From Skermanella mucosa (GTDB lineage: Bacteria; Pseudomonadota; Alphaproteobacteria; Azospirillales; Azospirillaceae), in contig NZ_CP086106.1 in NCBI RefSeq assembly GCF_016765655.2, positions 4,858,501 through 4,922,500 of the forward strand: a DNA stretch of 64,000 bases. Direction: 5' to 3'. Below, piece after piece: positions 53,484 through 62,489 of this stretch. The notes beneath the pieces were generated by a model, which worked only from the letters and a program-made list of their open reading frames with translations, searched no databases and was not told the DNA's origin. Within the stretch, counting starts at the first letter, position 1. Every line of letters starts with the position of its first letter. The position numbers and the translations under genes are program-made.

Positions 53484-54266
53484 TTGCTCTCGCCTCTATG
53501 TCCCTGCTGCCGGAATTCCGGGTATCCGATCGGCCAGATCGATCTTGGTGAAAGTTGCAACGATGCATTCGAAGGCCGCCGGATGTTTCCCGACACGGGC
53601 ACGATGGTCCGATACTCGGTTTGCCTGGCGTGCGACCATATCTGGACTGCCTGCCTCGACCATTGGACTTCAGCCGACTTTCAGCGTCACATTTATAATG
53701 ACGACTATGTGCTTGCCGATCCGCCCTTCACCTACGACCGCCCGGCCCGCAACGCGGCGCTGATCGACCGGATCGTCGGTCCCATGAAGGAAACGGTCGA
53801 CCTCCTGGATTGGGGCGGCGGCAACGGCCTGATGGTGCGGCTTCTGGCCGAACGGGGTTTCCGGCGCGCGGCCTCCTGCGATCCCTTCTACGGCGACGGC
53901 CGGCCGGCCCCGGGACGGAGCTTCGACCTGGTGACCTGCTTCGAGGTGGTCGAGCACGTGCCCGACCAGCGGACGCTGTTCGCCGAACTGTCCCGCCTGG
54001 TCGCCCCGCGGGGAGCCCTGCTGCTGAGCACGCTGGTGCAGCCGGACGATATCCACCGGGTCGGGCTCGGCTGGTGGTACGCACGCCCCCGCAACGGACA
54101 TGTCCGCCTTCACAGCCCGGCCAGCCTGGAACATTGCCTCGCGGTCGTGGGGATGGAACTGGTTTCGCTGTCGGCCGAGCTGCACGTGGCGTTCCGGACG
54201 GCGGACTCACCGTTGGTCCAGGCGCTGCTGGCGGCGGAGGTCCATGCGCCGTCGCTGCCCGGCTGA
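53484..54266 (+). CDS. SAM-dependent methyltransferase with N-terminal zinc-ribbon-like motif
   Basis: A 260-residue class I methyltransferase. The N-terminal part has paired cysteines (CPCC and later CLACDHIW), a small zinc site. SAM motif I is VDLLDWGGGNGLMVRLLAE; motif II/III includes SFDLVTCFEVVEHVPDQ and LSRLVAPRGALLLST. Related proteins methylate sugars or small metabolites. The apparent start is TTG 53484 with AAGG 8 bp before; this is uncertain. It converges with the histidine kinase gene after 5 bp. Confidence 0.78.
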   Translation: MLSPLCPCCRNSGYPIGQIDLGESCNDAFEGRRMFPDTGTMVRYSVCLACDHIWTACLDHWTSADFQRHIYNDDYVLADPPFTYDRPARNAALIDRIVGPMKETVDLLDWGGGNGLMVRLLAERGFRRAASCDPFYGDGRPAPGRSFDLVTCFEVVEHVPDQRTLFAELSRLVAPRGALLLSTLVQPDDIHRVGLGWWYARPRNGHVRLHSPASLEHCLAVVGMELVSLSAELHVAFRTADSPLVQALLAAEVHAPSLPG

Positions 54267-54271
54267 ACCGC

Positions 54272-55699
54272 TCAGCGAAGCGACCGGGAGACCGGCACGG
54301 CCGCGTCGAGGAGTGCCCGCTCGGGCGGCAGCTCGATCACCACCTCGGTGCCGACGCCGGGCTCGCTCGACATCCGGACCGTGCCGCCGTGGCGCTCCAC
54401 CAGCTGGCGCACCAGCGGAAGCCCCAGCCCGGTGCCCTGGGCCTGGCGGGCATGCCGGCTGTCCGACTGCTCGAACGGCAGGAAGACGCGCGCCAGGTCG
54501 TCCGGCGGAATCCCGATGCCGGTATCCGTCACGACGATGACCGTGCGTCCGTCGTCGGGCCGTTCCAGGGAGACCCCGATCAGCCCGTCGGGGGGCGTGA
54601 ACTTGATCGCGTTGGACAGCAGGTTGTCCAGGACCTGGCGCAGCCTCAAGCGGTCCCCGAAGATGCCGATATGGCCGGATACCGGTTCCAGTTCGATCCT
54701 GACGCACGCCGCGCGCGCGGATTCCCTCAGATCGCGGATCGCCTCCGCGGCGACCGGGACCAGGTCGACCGCCTCCTCCCGGAGCTCCAGCTTGCCGGCC
54801 TCCAGCTTGGCGAGGTCCAGGATGTCGTTGATCAGCGCCAGCAGCCTCTGGCCGGCATGGTGGATGTCGCCGATATACTCGGCCTGGCGCTCGCCGAGCC
54901 GGCCGAAGATGCCGGTCATGAGGGCTTCGGAGAATCCCAGGATGGCGTTCAGCGGCGTGCGCAGCTCGTGGCTGACATTGGCGAGGAAATTGGACTTGGC
55001 CTCGCTGGAGCGCACGGCGGCGTCGCGCGCGGCCACAAGGTTGCCGGTCAGGTCCAGGAGCTGGCGGTTGGTGGCGCGCAGCGTCGTCTCCGAATGCATG
55101 TGGCGGCGCATCAGCCATCCGAGCGCAAGCAGCAGGACGACGAAGCCGACGCCGTAGCCCAGCAGCTTGACCTGGAAGGCGTTCACCTGGGACTGCATCC
55201 GCCCGATCAGCTCGTTCTGCCGTTCCACCACGGCGAGCGACATTCGCCGGTGGACGACGATGGCCTGCCGGACCCCTTCGTCGGCGACCCGGCGGAACTC
55301 GGCCGGGTCCGACGCCAGCAGCGGCAGTTCCCGGTCGATCAGGTTGACGGCGCGGCGGACGTCGGCGACGCCTTCCTCGGACCTGATGCCCCGGGTGTGC
55401 CATTCGGAGCTGCCGGTCTCCGGCAGCGAATTGATCCGGTTGAAGACGTTGTCCAGCCGGAGATTGATCTCGTCGATCTGCGCGGGGTCCGTCGATTCCG
55501 GCGTCACGTCGGCAGGCAGCCCGCGGATCGCGACCTGGAGCCGCAGGAGATCGCCGGCCAGCTGCCCGTCGTACCAGATGTCGGCGCCGCTGGCGGTCTC
55601 CACCGACCGCTGGATGGCGACCAGATCGAACACGAGCATCGGCGAGCTGCACAGCAACAGTACGAATGACACCGTCCAGACGATCTTGCCCAGGTCCAT
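54272..55699 (-). CDS. Sensor histidine kinase
   Basis: A 475-residue membrane kinase: one N-terminal helix (about 8-28), a helical periplasmic sensor (to about 175), a second helix (about 180-200), then HisKA with the FLANVSHELRTPLNAILGFSE box and an ATPase domain with LDNLLSNAIKFTP, TDTGIGIPPDDLARVFLPFEQ and GTGLGLPLV. The start at 55699 is preferred (AGGGAG 7 bp before); 55720 is an alternative. It follows the molybdopterin-domain gene by about 80 bp on the same strand. No response regulator is adjacent. Confidence 0.9.
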   Translation of the reverse strand: MDLGKIVWTVSFVLLLCSSPMLVFDLVAIQRSVETASGADIWYDGQLAGDLLRLQVAIRGLPADVTPESTDPAQIDEINLRLDNVFNRINSLPETGSSEWHTRGIRSEEGVADVRRAVNLIDRELPLLASDPAEFRRVADEGVRQAIVVHRRMSLAVVERQNELIGRMQSQVNAFQVKLLGYGVGFVVLLLALGWLMRRHMHSETTLRATNRQLLDLTGNLVAARDAAVRSSEAKSNFLANVSHELRTPLNAILGFSEALMTGIFGRLGERQAEYIGDIHHAGQRLLALINDILDLAKLEAGKLELREEAVDLVPVAAEAIRDLRESARAACVRIELEPVSGHIGIFGDRLRLRQVLDNLLSNAIKFTPPDGLIGVSLERPDDGRTVIVVTDTGIGIPPDDLARVFLPFEQSDSRHARQAQGTGLGLPLVRQLVERHGGTVRMSSEPGVGTEVVIELPPERALLDAAVPVSRSLR

Positions 55700-55781
55700 G
55701 AACCGCTCCCTGGCAGCCATCAGCGGACACGACGTCGAAGGAGCATGGGGACGGGACCGCGATGCGAATTCACCCTGTCCG

Positions 55782-56411
55782 TCATTCCACCATGATCGTT
55801 TTCAGCTGCCAGACCCAGCGCGACAGGTAATCGCGCTGGCCAAGCTCCGGAAAGGCGTGCTGCGGATAGATCACCCAGATCGGCCCCCGGTCGCGCCGCG
55901 ACATATATTCGCCGTCCCGCTTGAGGGCAAGCATGACGGGCCAGGTGCGGGCGTCGGCGGCCGGGGTCGTGCTTTCGAACTCGTTGAGCGCGATCATTCT
56001 CAGCGTGGTGGCGGCCGGATCGGCGCCGACCGCTTCGAGCAGGGCCGAGAGCAGCACCCCTTCGAAGACGGAGGGTTCGACGGTCCAGCTCGTCAAGGTG
56101 GTGAAGCGGACCAGCCCCAGGGATTCCAGGGTCGGCAGGTCGAACCGGATCGGGCCGTCGGCGGCGATCCTGCCCCCGACGGTCAGGACGACCGGGCCCT
56201 TGGGTTCCGGAAAGTCCATGCCTGCCTTCAGCGCCGGCTCGGTGACCCGCTCGTAGACGGGCGAGGAGGCTTGCGCCGCGGCCTGCCGGGAAGCCGTCGC
56301 AACGCCGACGGCCAGGAGGCAGGCGCACATCCCGGCAAGCAGGCGCTTGAGGACAAGGGGGCCCGGGAATGATGATAAAGCGAAATGCTGCGCCACGGCG
56401 ACACTGCCCAT
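55782..56411 (-). CDS. Periplasmic molybdopterin-binding-domain protein (oxidoreductase fragment-like)
   Basis: A protein of about 209 residues with a signal peptide (LKRLLAGMCACLLAVGVATA, cleaved near AAAQ) and one Oxidored_molyb domain: RFDLPTLESLGLVRFTTLTS, WTVEPSVFEGVLLSALLEAV and a C-terminal LSRWVWQLKTIMVE. The cysteine that ligates molybdenum in SuoX/YedY enzymes is not evident in the mature part, so it may sense or bind rather than catalyse. Start uncertain: no ribosome-binding site before 56411, and 56477 is possible. It is transcribed with the downstream histidine kinase. Confidence 0.72.
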   Translation of the reverse strand: MGSVAVAQHFALSSFPGPLVLKRLLAGMCACLLAVGVATASRQAAAQASSPVYERVTEPALKAGMDFPEPKGPVVLTVGGRIAADGPIRFDLPTLESLGLVRFTTLTSWTVEPSVFEGVLLSALLEAVGADPAATTLRMIALNEFESTTPAADARTWPVMLALKRDGEYMSRRDRGPIWVIYPQHAFPELGQRDYLSRWVWQLKTIMVE

Positions 56412-56650
56412 GTCCGGGGGAGAAATTGAAACACTATATGCACCGGCAGCGGCGCATCTGTTATCAAATTTGGTCATTCATTATTTAACATCCGATGAAA
56501 AATTCGCGCGACGCGACTTTAGATATCTCCTGCGGGCCATCATGGTAAAGACCCGGTGTATTATACTTCCAAATTCATATGACGGACGGCCGATCCACAG
56601 GTCTCGTCCGGACAGAAGGAGGCAGAAGCCGGGACCCATAGCACCTCCCC

Positions 56651-58321
56651 TTAGAGCAGGATCGTTTCGCCCTTCCGGCGGACCCGGAACCAGCGGCAGC
56701 CGTAGCGCTCGAGGGCGATGCTGACGTTGCCATCCTTGCCCAGGGTGAAGTCGCCATGGCCGAACAGGTCGATCAGGCTGTCCCAGGCCGGCGCATCCTT
56801 CACCTGGAAGGTGGCGCCGCACTCCTTGCCTCCCAGGTTGTGGATGGTCAGGACGGTCCGGCCTTCCCAATCGTAGCGGAGCGCGAACACCGCGGGATCG
56901 GTCACCGGAACGACGCTCCAGGTGCCGTAGGCGATCTCGGGCGTCTCGTTGCGGCGGCGGATCAGCCGCTCCATCCAGTTCAGCAGGGAAGCGTCGTCGC
57001 GCCGCTGGGCGGCGACGTTGACGCCGGCCGGCCCCCAGCGCTTGCCCGCGACGACCGGGCGGCGCAGGTCTTCGGGTTTCGCGGTCGAGAAGCCGCCGTT
57101 GACCTCGTCCGACCACTGCATCGGCGACCGGACGCTCAGGCGGCCGGGGATTTCGAGGTTCTCGGACATGCCGATCTCCTCGCCGTAGAACAGGACCGGA
57201 GCCCCCGGCAGCGAGAACATGAGGCTGTAGGCCATGTGGATCCGGGCCTGGTCGCCGTCCAGCATGGTCGGCAGCCGGCGGCGCAGGCCGCGGCCGAACA
57301 GCTGCATCTCCGGCTTGGGGCCGAACGTCCGGAAGACCTCCCGACGCTCGGCCTCGGTCAGCTTGTCGAGGGACCATTCGTCATGGTTTCGGATGAAGTT
57401 GCCCCACTGGGCGTCGGGCGGCAGCGACGGCAGGGCCTTGAGGCCGTGGATCATCGCGCTGGCGTCGCCCCGCGCCAGGGCCATCGCGAAGGACTGGTTG
57501 AGGTTGAAGTTGATGCACATGTGCAGTTCGTCGCCGTCGTCGCCGAAGAATCGGCGGACCTCCTCCGGCTCCAGGTTGACTTCGCCCATCAGGATCGCGT
57601 CGCCCCGGCGCCGGCCCAGGAAGGAGCGCAGCTCGCGCAGCCAGTCATGGGGCGCTATGTCCATCTGCCCCTTGATGCCGATGGTCTCCAGCAGGAACGG
57701 CACCGCGTCGACCCGGAAGCCGGCGAGGCCGAGCTGGAGCCAGAAGCCGATGATCTTGCGGATCTCGTCGCGCACGGCGGGGTTGGCGATGTTGAGGTCG
57801 GGCTGGTGCTTGTAGAAGCGGTGCAGGAAATACCGGCCGGCCTGCTCGTCCCACTCCCAGTTGCTGTCCTCCTGGTCGGGAAAGACCAGGCCGCCCTGGT
57901 CGCCCTTGGGGATCTCGTCGCTCCAGACATACCAGTCCCGATAGGGAGAGTTGGGGTCGGAGCGGGCCGACTGGAACCAGGGATGCTCCTTCGAGGTGTG
58001 GTTGACCACCAGGTCGACGATAACCCGGATGCCGCGGTCGCGCGCGGTCCGGATGAACTCCACGAAATCGCCCAACGTCCCCAGCCGCGGATCGATGCCG
58101 TAATAGTCCGTGATGTCGTAGCCGTCGTCGCTGTTGGGCGACGGGTAGAACGGCATCAGCCACAGGCAGGTGACCCCGATCCCGGCCAGATAATCGATCC
58201 GCTGGATCAGCCCGGCGAAATCGCCGATGCCGTCGCCGTCGCTGTCCTGGAAGGTCTCCACGTCGAGGCAGTAGAAGACGGAATTCTTCCACCAGGTGTC
58301 GCTGGTCCGGGTGATCGCCAT
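56651..58321 (-). CDS. GH13 alpha-glucosyltransferase, trehalose synthase (TreS)-like
   Basis: A 556-residue GH13 enzyme of the TreS/maltose alpha-D-glucosyltransferase group. WWKNSVFYCLDVETFQDSDG and DDGYDITDYYGIDPRLGTLG are typical. Catalytic residues: nucleophile Asp205 (GFRVDAVPF), acid/base Glu247 (ILMGEVNL), Asp314 (RNHDEWS). It would interconvert maltose and trehalose or hydrolyse alpha-glucosides. The usual fused or neighbouring maltokinase is absent. No signal peptide; cytoplasmic. ATG 58321 has GAGGGA about 7 bp upstream, next to a long hairpin. Confidence 0.85.
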   Translation of the reverse strand: MAITRTSDTWWKNSVFYCLDVETFQDSDGDGIGDFAGLIQRIDYLAGIGVTCLWLMPFYPSPNSDDGYDITDYYGIDPRLGTLGDFVEFIRTARDRGIRVIVDLVVNHTSKEHPWFQSARSDPNSPYRDWYVWSDEIPKGDQGGLVFPDQEDSNWEWDEQAGRYFLHRFYKHQPDLNIANPAVRDEIRKIIGFWLQLGLAGFRVDAVPFLLETIGIKGQMDIAPHDWLRELRSFLGRRRGDAILMGEVNLEPEEVRRFFGDDGDELHMCINFNLNQSFAMALARGDASAMIHGLKALPSLPPDAQWGNFIRNHDEWSLDKLTEAERREVFRTFGPKPEMQLFGRGLRRRLPTMLDGDQARIHMAYSLMFSLPGAPVLFYGEEIGMSENLEIPGRLSVRSPMQWSDEVNGGFSTAKPEDLRRPVVAGKRWGPAGVNVAAQRRDDASLLNWMERLIRRRNETPEIAYGTWSVVPVTDPAVFALRYDWEGRTVLTIHNLGGKECGATFQVKDAPAWDSLIDLFGHGDFTLGKDGNVSIALERYGCRWFRVRRKGETILL

Positions 58322-58332
58322 GCTGGTCCCTC

Positions 58333-58373
58333 TTCCTTGGTGGATGCCCACGGCACGGGCATCCACCAAGGAA
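58333..58373. repeat. 17-bp perfect inverted repeat before the TreS-like gene
   Basis: Arms 58333-58349 and 58357-58373 pair perfectly with a 7-nt loop. Read on the minus strand, its 3' arm ends in AAGGAA, directly before the GAGGGACC ribosome-binding site, 11 bp from the start codon. No T-run follows, so it is not a standard terminator. An operator or a translation-controlling hairpin is possible. Confidence 0.85.
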
Positions 58374-58432
58374 AGGCCGGCGGCGGCGATAGGTTCCAAC
58401 CGCCCCCCCCCGTGGCGAGGATCGGGCGAGGG

Positions 58433-59938
58433 TCAGGCGCGGCCCGCCTCCCCGGCCCGCCTCCGCCGGCGGCGCAGCAGGATCGGAACCAGGACCAGAA
58501 GGAACGCCACGGCCAGAAGCCCCAGCGAGATCGGCTGGGTGAAGAACACCGACGCGTCGCCCTGGCTGATCGCCAGCGCCCGGCGGAACTGCTGCTCGGC
58601 CAGCGGCCCCAGGATCAGGCCCACGACGCAGGGCGCCACCGGCACGTCGAGCACCCGCATGCCGAAGCCGATCAGCCCGATCACCCACAGGATGACGAGG
58701 TCGACCACGTTGTTGTTGAGGGTGTAGGCGCCCAGGGTGGCGAACACCAGGATGCCGCCGTAGAGCCACGGGCGCGGGATGGTCAGCAGCTTGACCCAGA
58801 TCCCGACCAGCGGCAGGTTCAGCAGGAGCAGCAGCACGTTGCCGATATAGAGGCTGGCGATCATGCCCCAGACCAGCTCGGGGTTGGTGTCGAACAGCAG
58901 CGGTCCCGGCTGGAGCCCATACTGCTGGAAGGCGGCGAGCATGATCGCCGCCGTCGCCGAGGTCGGCAGGCCCAGCGCCAGCAGCGGGGCGAGCGTCCCG
59001 GCGGCCGACGCGTTGTTGGCGGCCTCCGGCCCGGCGACCGCCTCGATGGCGCCCTTGCCGAACTCCTCCGGATGCTTGGACAGGCGCTTTTCCACCAGGT
59101 ACGACAGGAAGGTCGGGATCTCGCTGCCGCCGGCCGGCAGGGCTCCGATCGGGAAGCCCAGGAAAGTGCCGCGCAGCCAAGGCTTCCACGACCGCTTCAA
59201 ATCCTCGCGGCTCATCCATTTGGACCCTTTGAGGGCGTAGATCTCCTCCGTCTCGAAGCGGTAGCGCGACGCGACGTAGAGCGTCTCCCCGACCGCGAAG
59301 AGCCCGACCGCGACCACGACGGTGTCGATCCCGTCCAGCAGTTCGGGGATGCCGAGGGTGAAGCGCGCCTGCCCGGTCTGGAGGTCGATGCCGACCAGCC
59401 CCAGCGACAGGCCGAAGAACAGGCTGGCGAGGCCGCGCGGAAGGCTGTCGCCCAGCACGGCGGTGACGGTGACCAGCGCCAGCACCATCAGCGCGAAATA
59501 CTCCGCCGGCCCGAACAGCAGCGCCATCTGCACCATCAGCGGCGCCACGAAGGTCAGCGCTATCGTGGCGATGGTCCCGGCGACGAACGAGCCGATCGCC
59601 GCCGTGGCGAGTGCTGTGGCGCCGCGTCCCTGGCGCGCCATCTCGTGGCCGTCGATCGCCGTGACGATGCTGCCGGACTCGCCCGGCGTGTTCAGCAGGA
59701 TCGCGGTGGTCGAGCCGCCGTACATGGCGCCGTAATAGATCCCGGCGAACATGATGAAAGCGGAGGTCGGCTCCAGGTTGTAGGTGATCGGGAGCAGCAG
59801 GGCCACGGTCAGCGCCGGGCCGATGCCGGGCAGCACGCCGATCGCCGTGCCGACCGTCACGCCCAGGACGGACCAGAGCAGGTTATAGGGTGTCAGTGCC
59901 ACGGCGAAGCCGTGGCCGAGGGCCGCGAGGGTTTCCAT
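58433..59938 (-). CDS. tctA: Tripartite tricarboxylate transporter large permease (TctA)
   Basis: A 501-residue polytopic protein of about 12 helices with the TctA blocks [20 protein letters not shown] and [20 protein letters not shown] near the start, and the second internal repeat [21 protein letters not shown]. It forms the sodium-coupled channel for carboxylates such as citrate. ATG 59938 puts the first helix near the N-terminus. It follows tctB by 10 bp. No substrate-binding tctC gene is present. Confidence 0.94.
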   Translation of the reverse strand: METLAALGHGFAVALTPYNLLWSVLGVTVGTAIGVLPGIGPALTVALLLPITYNLEPTSAFIMFAGIYYGAMYGGSTTAILLNTPGESGSIVTAIDGHEMARQGRGATALATAAIGSFVAGTIATIALTFVAPLMVQMALLFGPAEYFALMVLALVTVTAVLGDSLPRGLASLFFGLSLGLVGIDLQTGQARFTLGIPELLDGIDTVVVAVGLFAVGETLYVASRYRFETEEIYALKGSKWMSREDLKRSWKPWLRGTFLGFPIGALPAGGSEIPTFLSYLVEKRLSKHPEEFGKGAIEAVAGPEAANNASAAGTLAPLLALGLPTSATAAIMLAAFQQYGLQPGPLLFDTNPELVWGMIASLYIGNVLLLLLNLPLVGIWVKLLTIPRPWLYGGILVFATLGAYTLNNNVVDLVILWVIGLIGFGMRVLDVPVAPCVVGLILGPLAEQQFRRALAISQGDASVFFTQPISLGLLAVAFLLVLVPILLRRRRRRAGEAGRA

Positions 59939-59948
59939 CGGTGTCCGC

Positions 59949-60458
59949 CTATTCCGCCGCCGGCTCGGCCGGGGCAAGGAAGTCCTCGACCATCTCGCCG
60001 GGGATGCCGCCGGGCAGGCCCAGGTCGAGGCCGTAGTTGAAGACGACGAAGGCCAGGATCGCGAGCCCCAGGCCGAGCGCCGCGTCCGCCAGGATCCGGC
60101 CGCTGAGGAAGGCCCGGGCCACCAGGACGAACAGCAGCGTGGCCGCGACGATCCAGCCCGCGTATTCGATCAGCAGCATCTCCACGATCAGGCCGGCCGA
60201 GACCAGCACCACGGCGCGCCAGTCCAGCTCGATCCCCCGCTGGTGGGCGATGCGGCCGGCGAAGGCCTCGCGCAACAGGGTGCCGCCGATGACCAGCAGT
60301 CCCGCCGCGATCAGGAAGGGGAACAGCCGGGGGCCGACCGGCGCGTTGCCTCCGGCACCGCCCAGCATCCAGGTCTCGTATCCGATGAAGAGGCCGAGCG
60401 TCAGCACCCCCCCGCCCAGTACCGCCTCGCCCAGGCGCAGGCCGCGTCCCGTCGTCAT
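59949..60458 (-). CDS. tctB: Tripartite tricarboxylate transporter small permease (TctB)
   Basis: A 169-residue membrane protein with four helices: [32 protein letters not shown] (the conserved GPRLFPF motif), [24 protein letters not shown], and a C-terminal [22 protein letters not shown]. It partners TctA. The upstream tctC expected in such operons is replaced by a gene-free stretch, so the binding protein must come from elsewhere. Confidence 0.9.
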   Translation of the reverse strand: MTTGRGLRLGEAVLGGGVLTLGLFIGYETWMLGGAGGNAPVGPRLFPFLIAAGLLVIGGTLLREAFAGRIAHQRGIELDWRAVVLVSAGLIVEMLLIEYAGWIVAATLLFVLVARAFLSGRILADAALGLGLAILAFVVFNYGLDLGLPGGIPGEMVEDFLAPAEPAAE

Positions 60459-60778
60459 ATGTTCCCCCCAGTTCTTCCGCCGTTGTGGTCCGCCGTTGTG
60501 ATCCGGCTTTGCGTGCGTCGTCCGGCCAGCTTAACCCCGATCCGGGCCGTGGTCATCATGCGGCGACCGGGCCGCCCGGACGGGATGGGAGGAGGCTGCC
60601 CACTGCGCCGGCTCCCAGTGGTTGCATTTACAAGCATTCATCAAAGTACCCAATGAAATCATAATTGGTGTCTATATTGAATTATAGCCCAGATAGATGA
60701 TTATTTTACCAGCGCCACAGACTAGACTTTGCGAAGTTCTGAACATCATGATCAAAATCCACAATAGGACGGCAGGAA
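60459..60778. other. Intergenic region, AT-rich towards its right end
   Basis: No gene is seen. The left half (to about 60620) is GC-rich, probably the leader of tctBA. The right 140 bp are AT-rich and poor in repeats, and likely contain the promoter of the haloperoxidase-like gene. I could not place -35/-10 boxes with confidence. Confidence 0.5.
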
Positions 60779-62401
60779 ATGTCAAAGGTAGATCCGATTC
60801 TTTTCTGGAACGATGTCTCCCTTGAAGTACACCGTCGTGATTTCAGTTTCGAGGAAATACCGGCCGGAAATCACAAGTCCAAGGCCTGCATGGACAGGCA
60901 GATGGCCGTCCCCGAACAGGGCGGCCCCACGCGAACCTCCCGCGCGCTGGCGATCGTCCATCTGGCCATGCATGACGCCTGGGTCGCTTACAAGACTCCG
61001 GGCGCCCGTTACCATCAGGATCCCGTCCTGGCCCAAGCGGGTACGGACGGCGGCCATGCCGCGGTCGGCGAGGCCGCCGCGATGACCCTGGCCGCACTTT
61101 TCCCGAGGCAAGAGCCGTTCATCCACGGCAAATGCCAGGAGTGGACCAACCTGATCGCCCACCTGGACGCCGACGACCTCACCCAGGGCGCCATCTTCGG
61201 CAATGCCGTGGCGAAGGTGCATCTCGCGATGCGCGAGAACGACGGTTCCGAGAAGGCCGGGGGCTACATGGTCGCGGGAACTCCCGGAGCCCATCAGCCC
61301 GACCCGTACGCTCCCGACCAGGGCTTCCTGACGCCGGCCTGGGGACAGGTCCGTCCCTTCACCAGCGCCACGCCCGTCGACGGGGAGGCGCCGTTCGGCT
61401 TGATGCCCCCGAGCCCGGGGGCGAAGGACCTCTCGGCCATCCTGAAGCATGGCGACTGGCACAAGGAGGTCGAGGAGGTCCGGGTCAAGGGCGGCGCCCC
61501 GGGCACGCCCGGCCTGACCCGGACGGCCGAGGAAACCCTGATCGGCACCTTCTGGGGGTATGACGGCGTCCGCGACCTCGGAACGCCGCCCAGGCTCTAC
61601 AACCAGTGCATCCGCTCGATCTCGCGGCAGATCGGCCTCGACACCGACGAGAATGCAAGGCTGTTCGCCCAGGTCAACATGGCGATGGCCGACGCCGGGA
61701 TCGCCGCCTGGAAGCTGAAATACGAATGCAAACTGTATCGCCCGGTCATCGGCGTGCGCGAAGCCGCCGCCGGATACGGCAAGTACGGCAAATCCTCCGA
61801 CAAGACCTTCCACCCGCCCCTCCCGATGCCGGTGCCGGACGACGTCAAGGGATGGCTCCAGGCCGAACCGTCGAAGCGGTCTACCCATTACCATACGACA
61901 TCGGCGGGGGAGTTCGACGGCGATCCTTCCTGGCGGCCGCTGGGTGCCCCGCAGACCAACGATCCTGGGAAATTCCATCGCAGCCCGCCGTTTCCGGCCT
62001 ATCCTTCGGGACATGCGACCTTCGGAGCGGCATGCTTCCTGACCGCCTACCATTTCCTGGTGGCCAAAGGCATGGCCGAGACGGAACTCGCCGAACTCTG
62101 CTTCACCTTCACGTCGGACGAGTTCAACGGCGTCAACCTGGATCCGGACGGTTCCGTGCGGCCGCGGCATACGCGGACGATGACGCTGGCACAGGCGATC
62201 CACGAGAATGCCGTCAGCAGGATCTATCTGGGCGTCCATTGGAGGATCGATGCCATCGAAGGCGTCCGGCTCGGGCGGATCATCGCCGATCAAGCCGCAC
62301 GGACGCTCAGCGCGCCCCGACCGGATTGCGCGGAGCGGGTCGCGGAGGCATCGGCGAAGACGGTCGAGGAGCTGAAGGAGTCGCTCCTTTCGGGAGAGTG
62401 A
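60779..62401 (+). CDS. Vanadium-dependent haloperoxidase-like / PAP2 family protein
   Basis: A 540-residue soluble helical protein. The phosphate/vanadate pocket of the PAP2-haloperoxidase fold is visible: CKLYRPVIGVR (Lys318, Arg321), PAYPSGHATFGAA (Ser410-Gly411, catalytic His412) and SRIYLGVHWRIDA (Arg481, vanadate-ligand His487). The N-terminal 250 residues include two His/Asp helices (IVHLAMHDAWVAYK). Such bacterial proteins may oxidise halides or act as acid phosphatases. No signal peptide is seen. The ATG has AGGA very close. It stands alone on the plus strand. Confidence 0.85.
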   Translation: MSKVDPILFWNDVSLEVHRRDFSFEEIPAGNHKSKACMDRQMAVPEQGGPTRTSRALAIVHLAMHDAWVAYKTPGARYHQDPVLAQAGTDGGHAAVGEAAAMTLAALFPRQEPFIHGKCQEWTNLIAHLDADDLTQGAIFGNAVAKVHLAMRENDGSEKAGGYMVAGTPGAHQPDPYAPDQGFLTPAWGQVRPFTSATPVDGEAPFGLMPPSPGAKDLSAILKHGDWHKEVEEVRVKGGAPGTPGLTRTAEETLIGTFWGYDGVRDLGTPPRLYNQCIRSISRQIGLDTDENARLFAQVNMAMADAGIAAWKLKYECKLYRPVIGVREAAAGYGKYGKSSDKTFHPPLPMPVPDDVKGWLQAEPSKRSTHYHTTSAGEFDGDPSWRPLGAPQTNDPGKFHRSPPFPAYPSGHATFGAACFLTAYHFLVAKGMAETELAELCFTFTSDEFNGVNLDPDGSVRPRHTRTMTLAQAIHENAVSRIYLGVHWRIDAIEGVRLGRIIADQAARTLSAPRPDCAERVAEASAKTVEELKESLLSGE

Positions 62402-62489
62402 AACCTCAGGGGGCTGCCTGATCAAGAGCGTTGCCCGGACTTCCCATGGAGGTCCGGGCCATGATCCAGCCGGCGCGGGGGCGGTCCGG

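Noticed and set aside
56756-60040. 1094-codon plus-strand frame opposite TreS, TctA
   Set aside because: Shadow frame of high-GC third-position bias; no motifs, whereas the minus-strand genes are fully recognisable.
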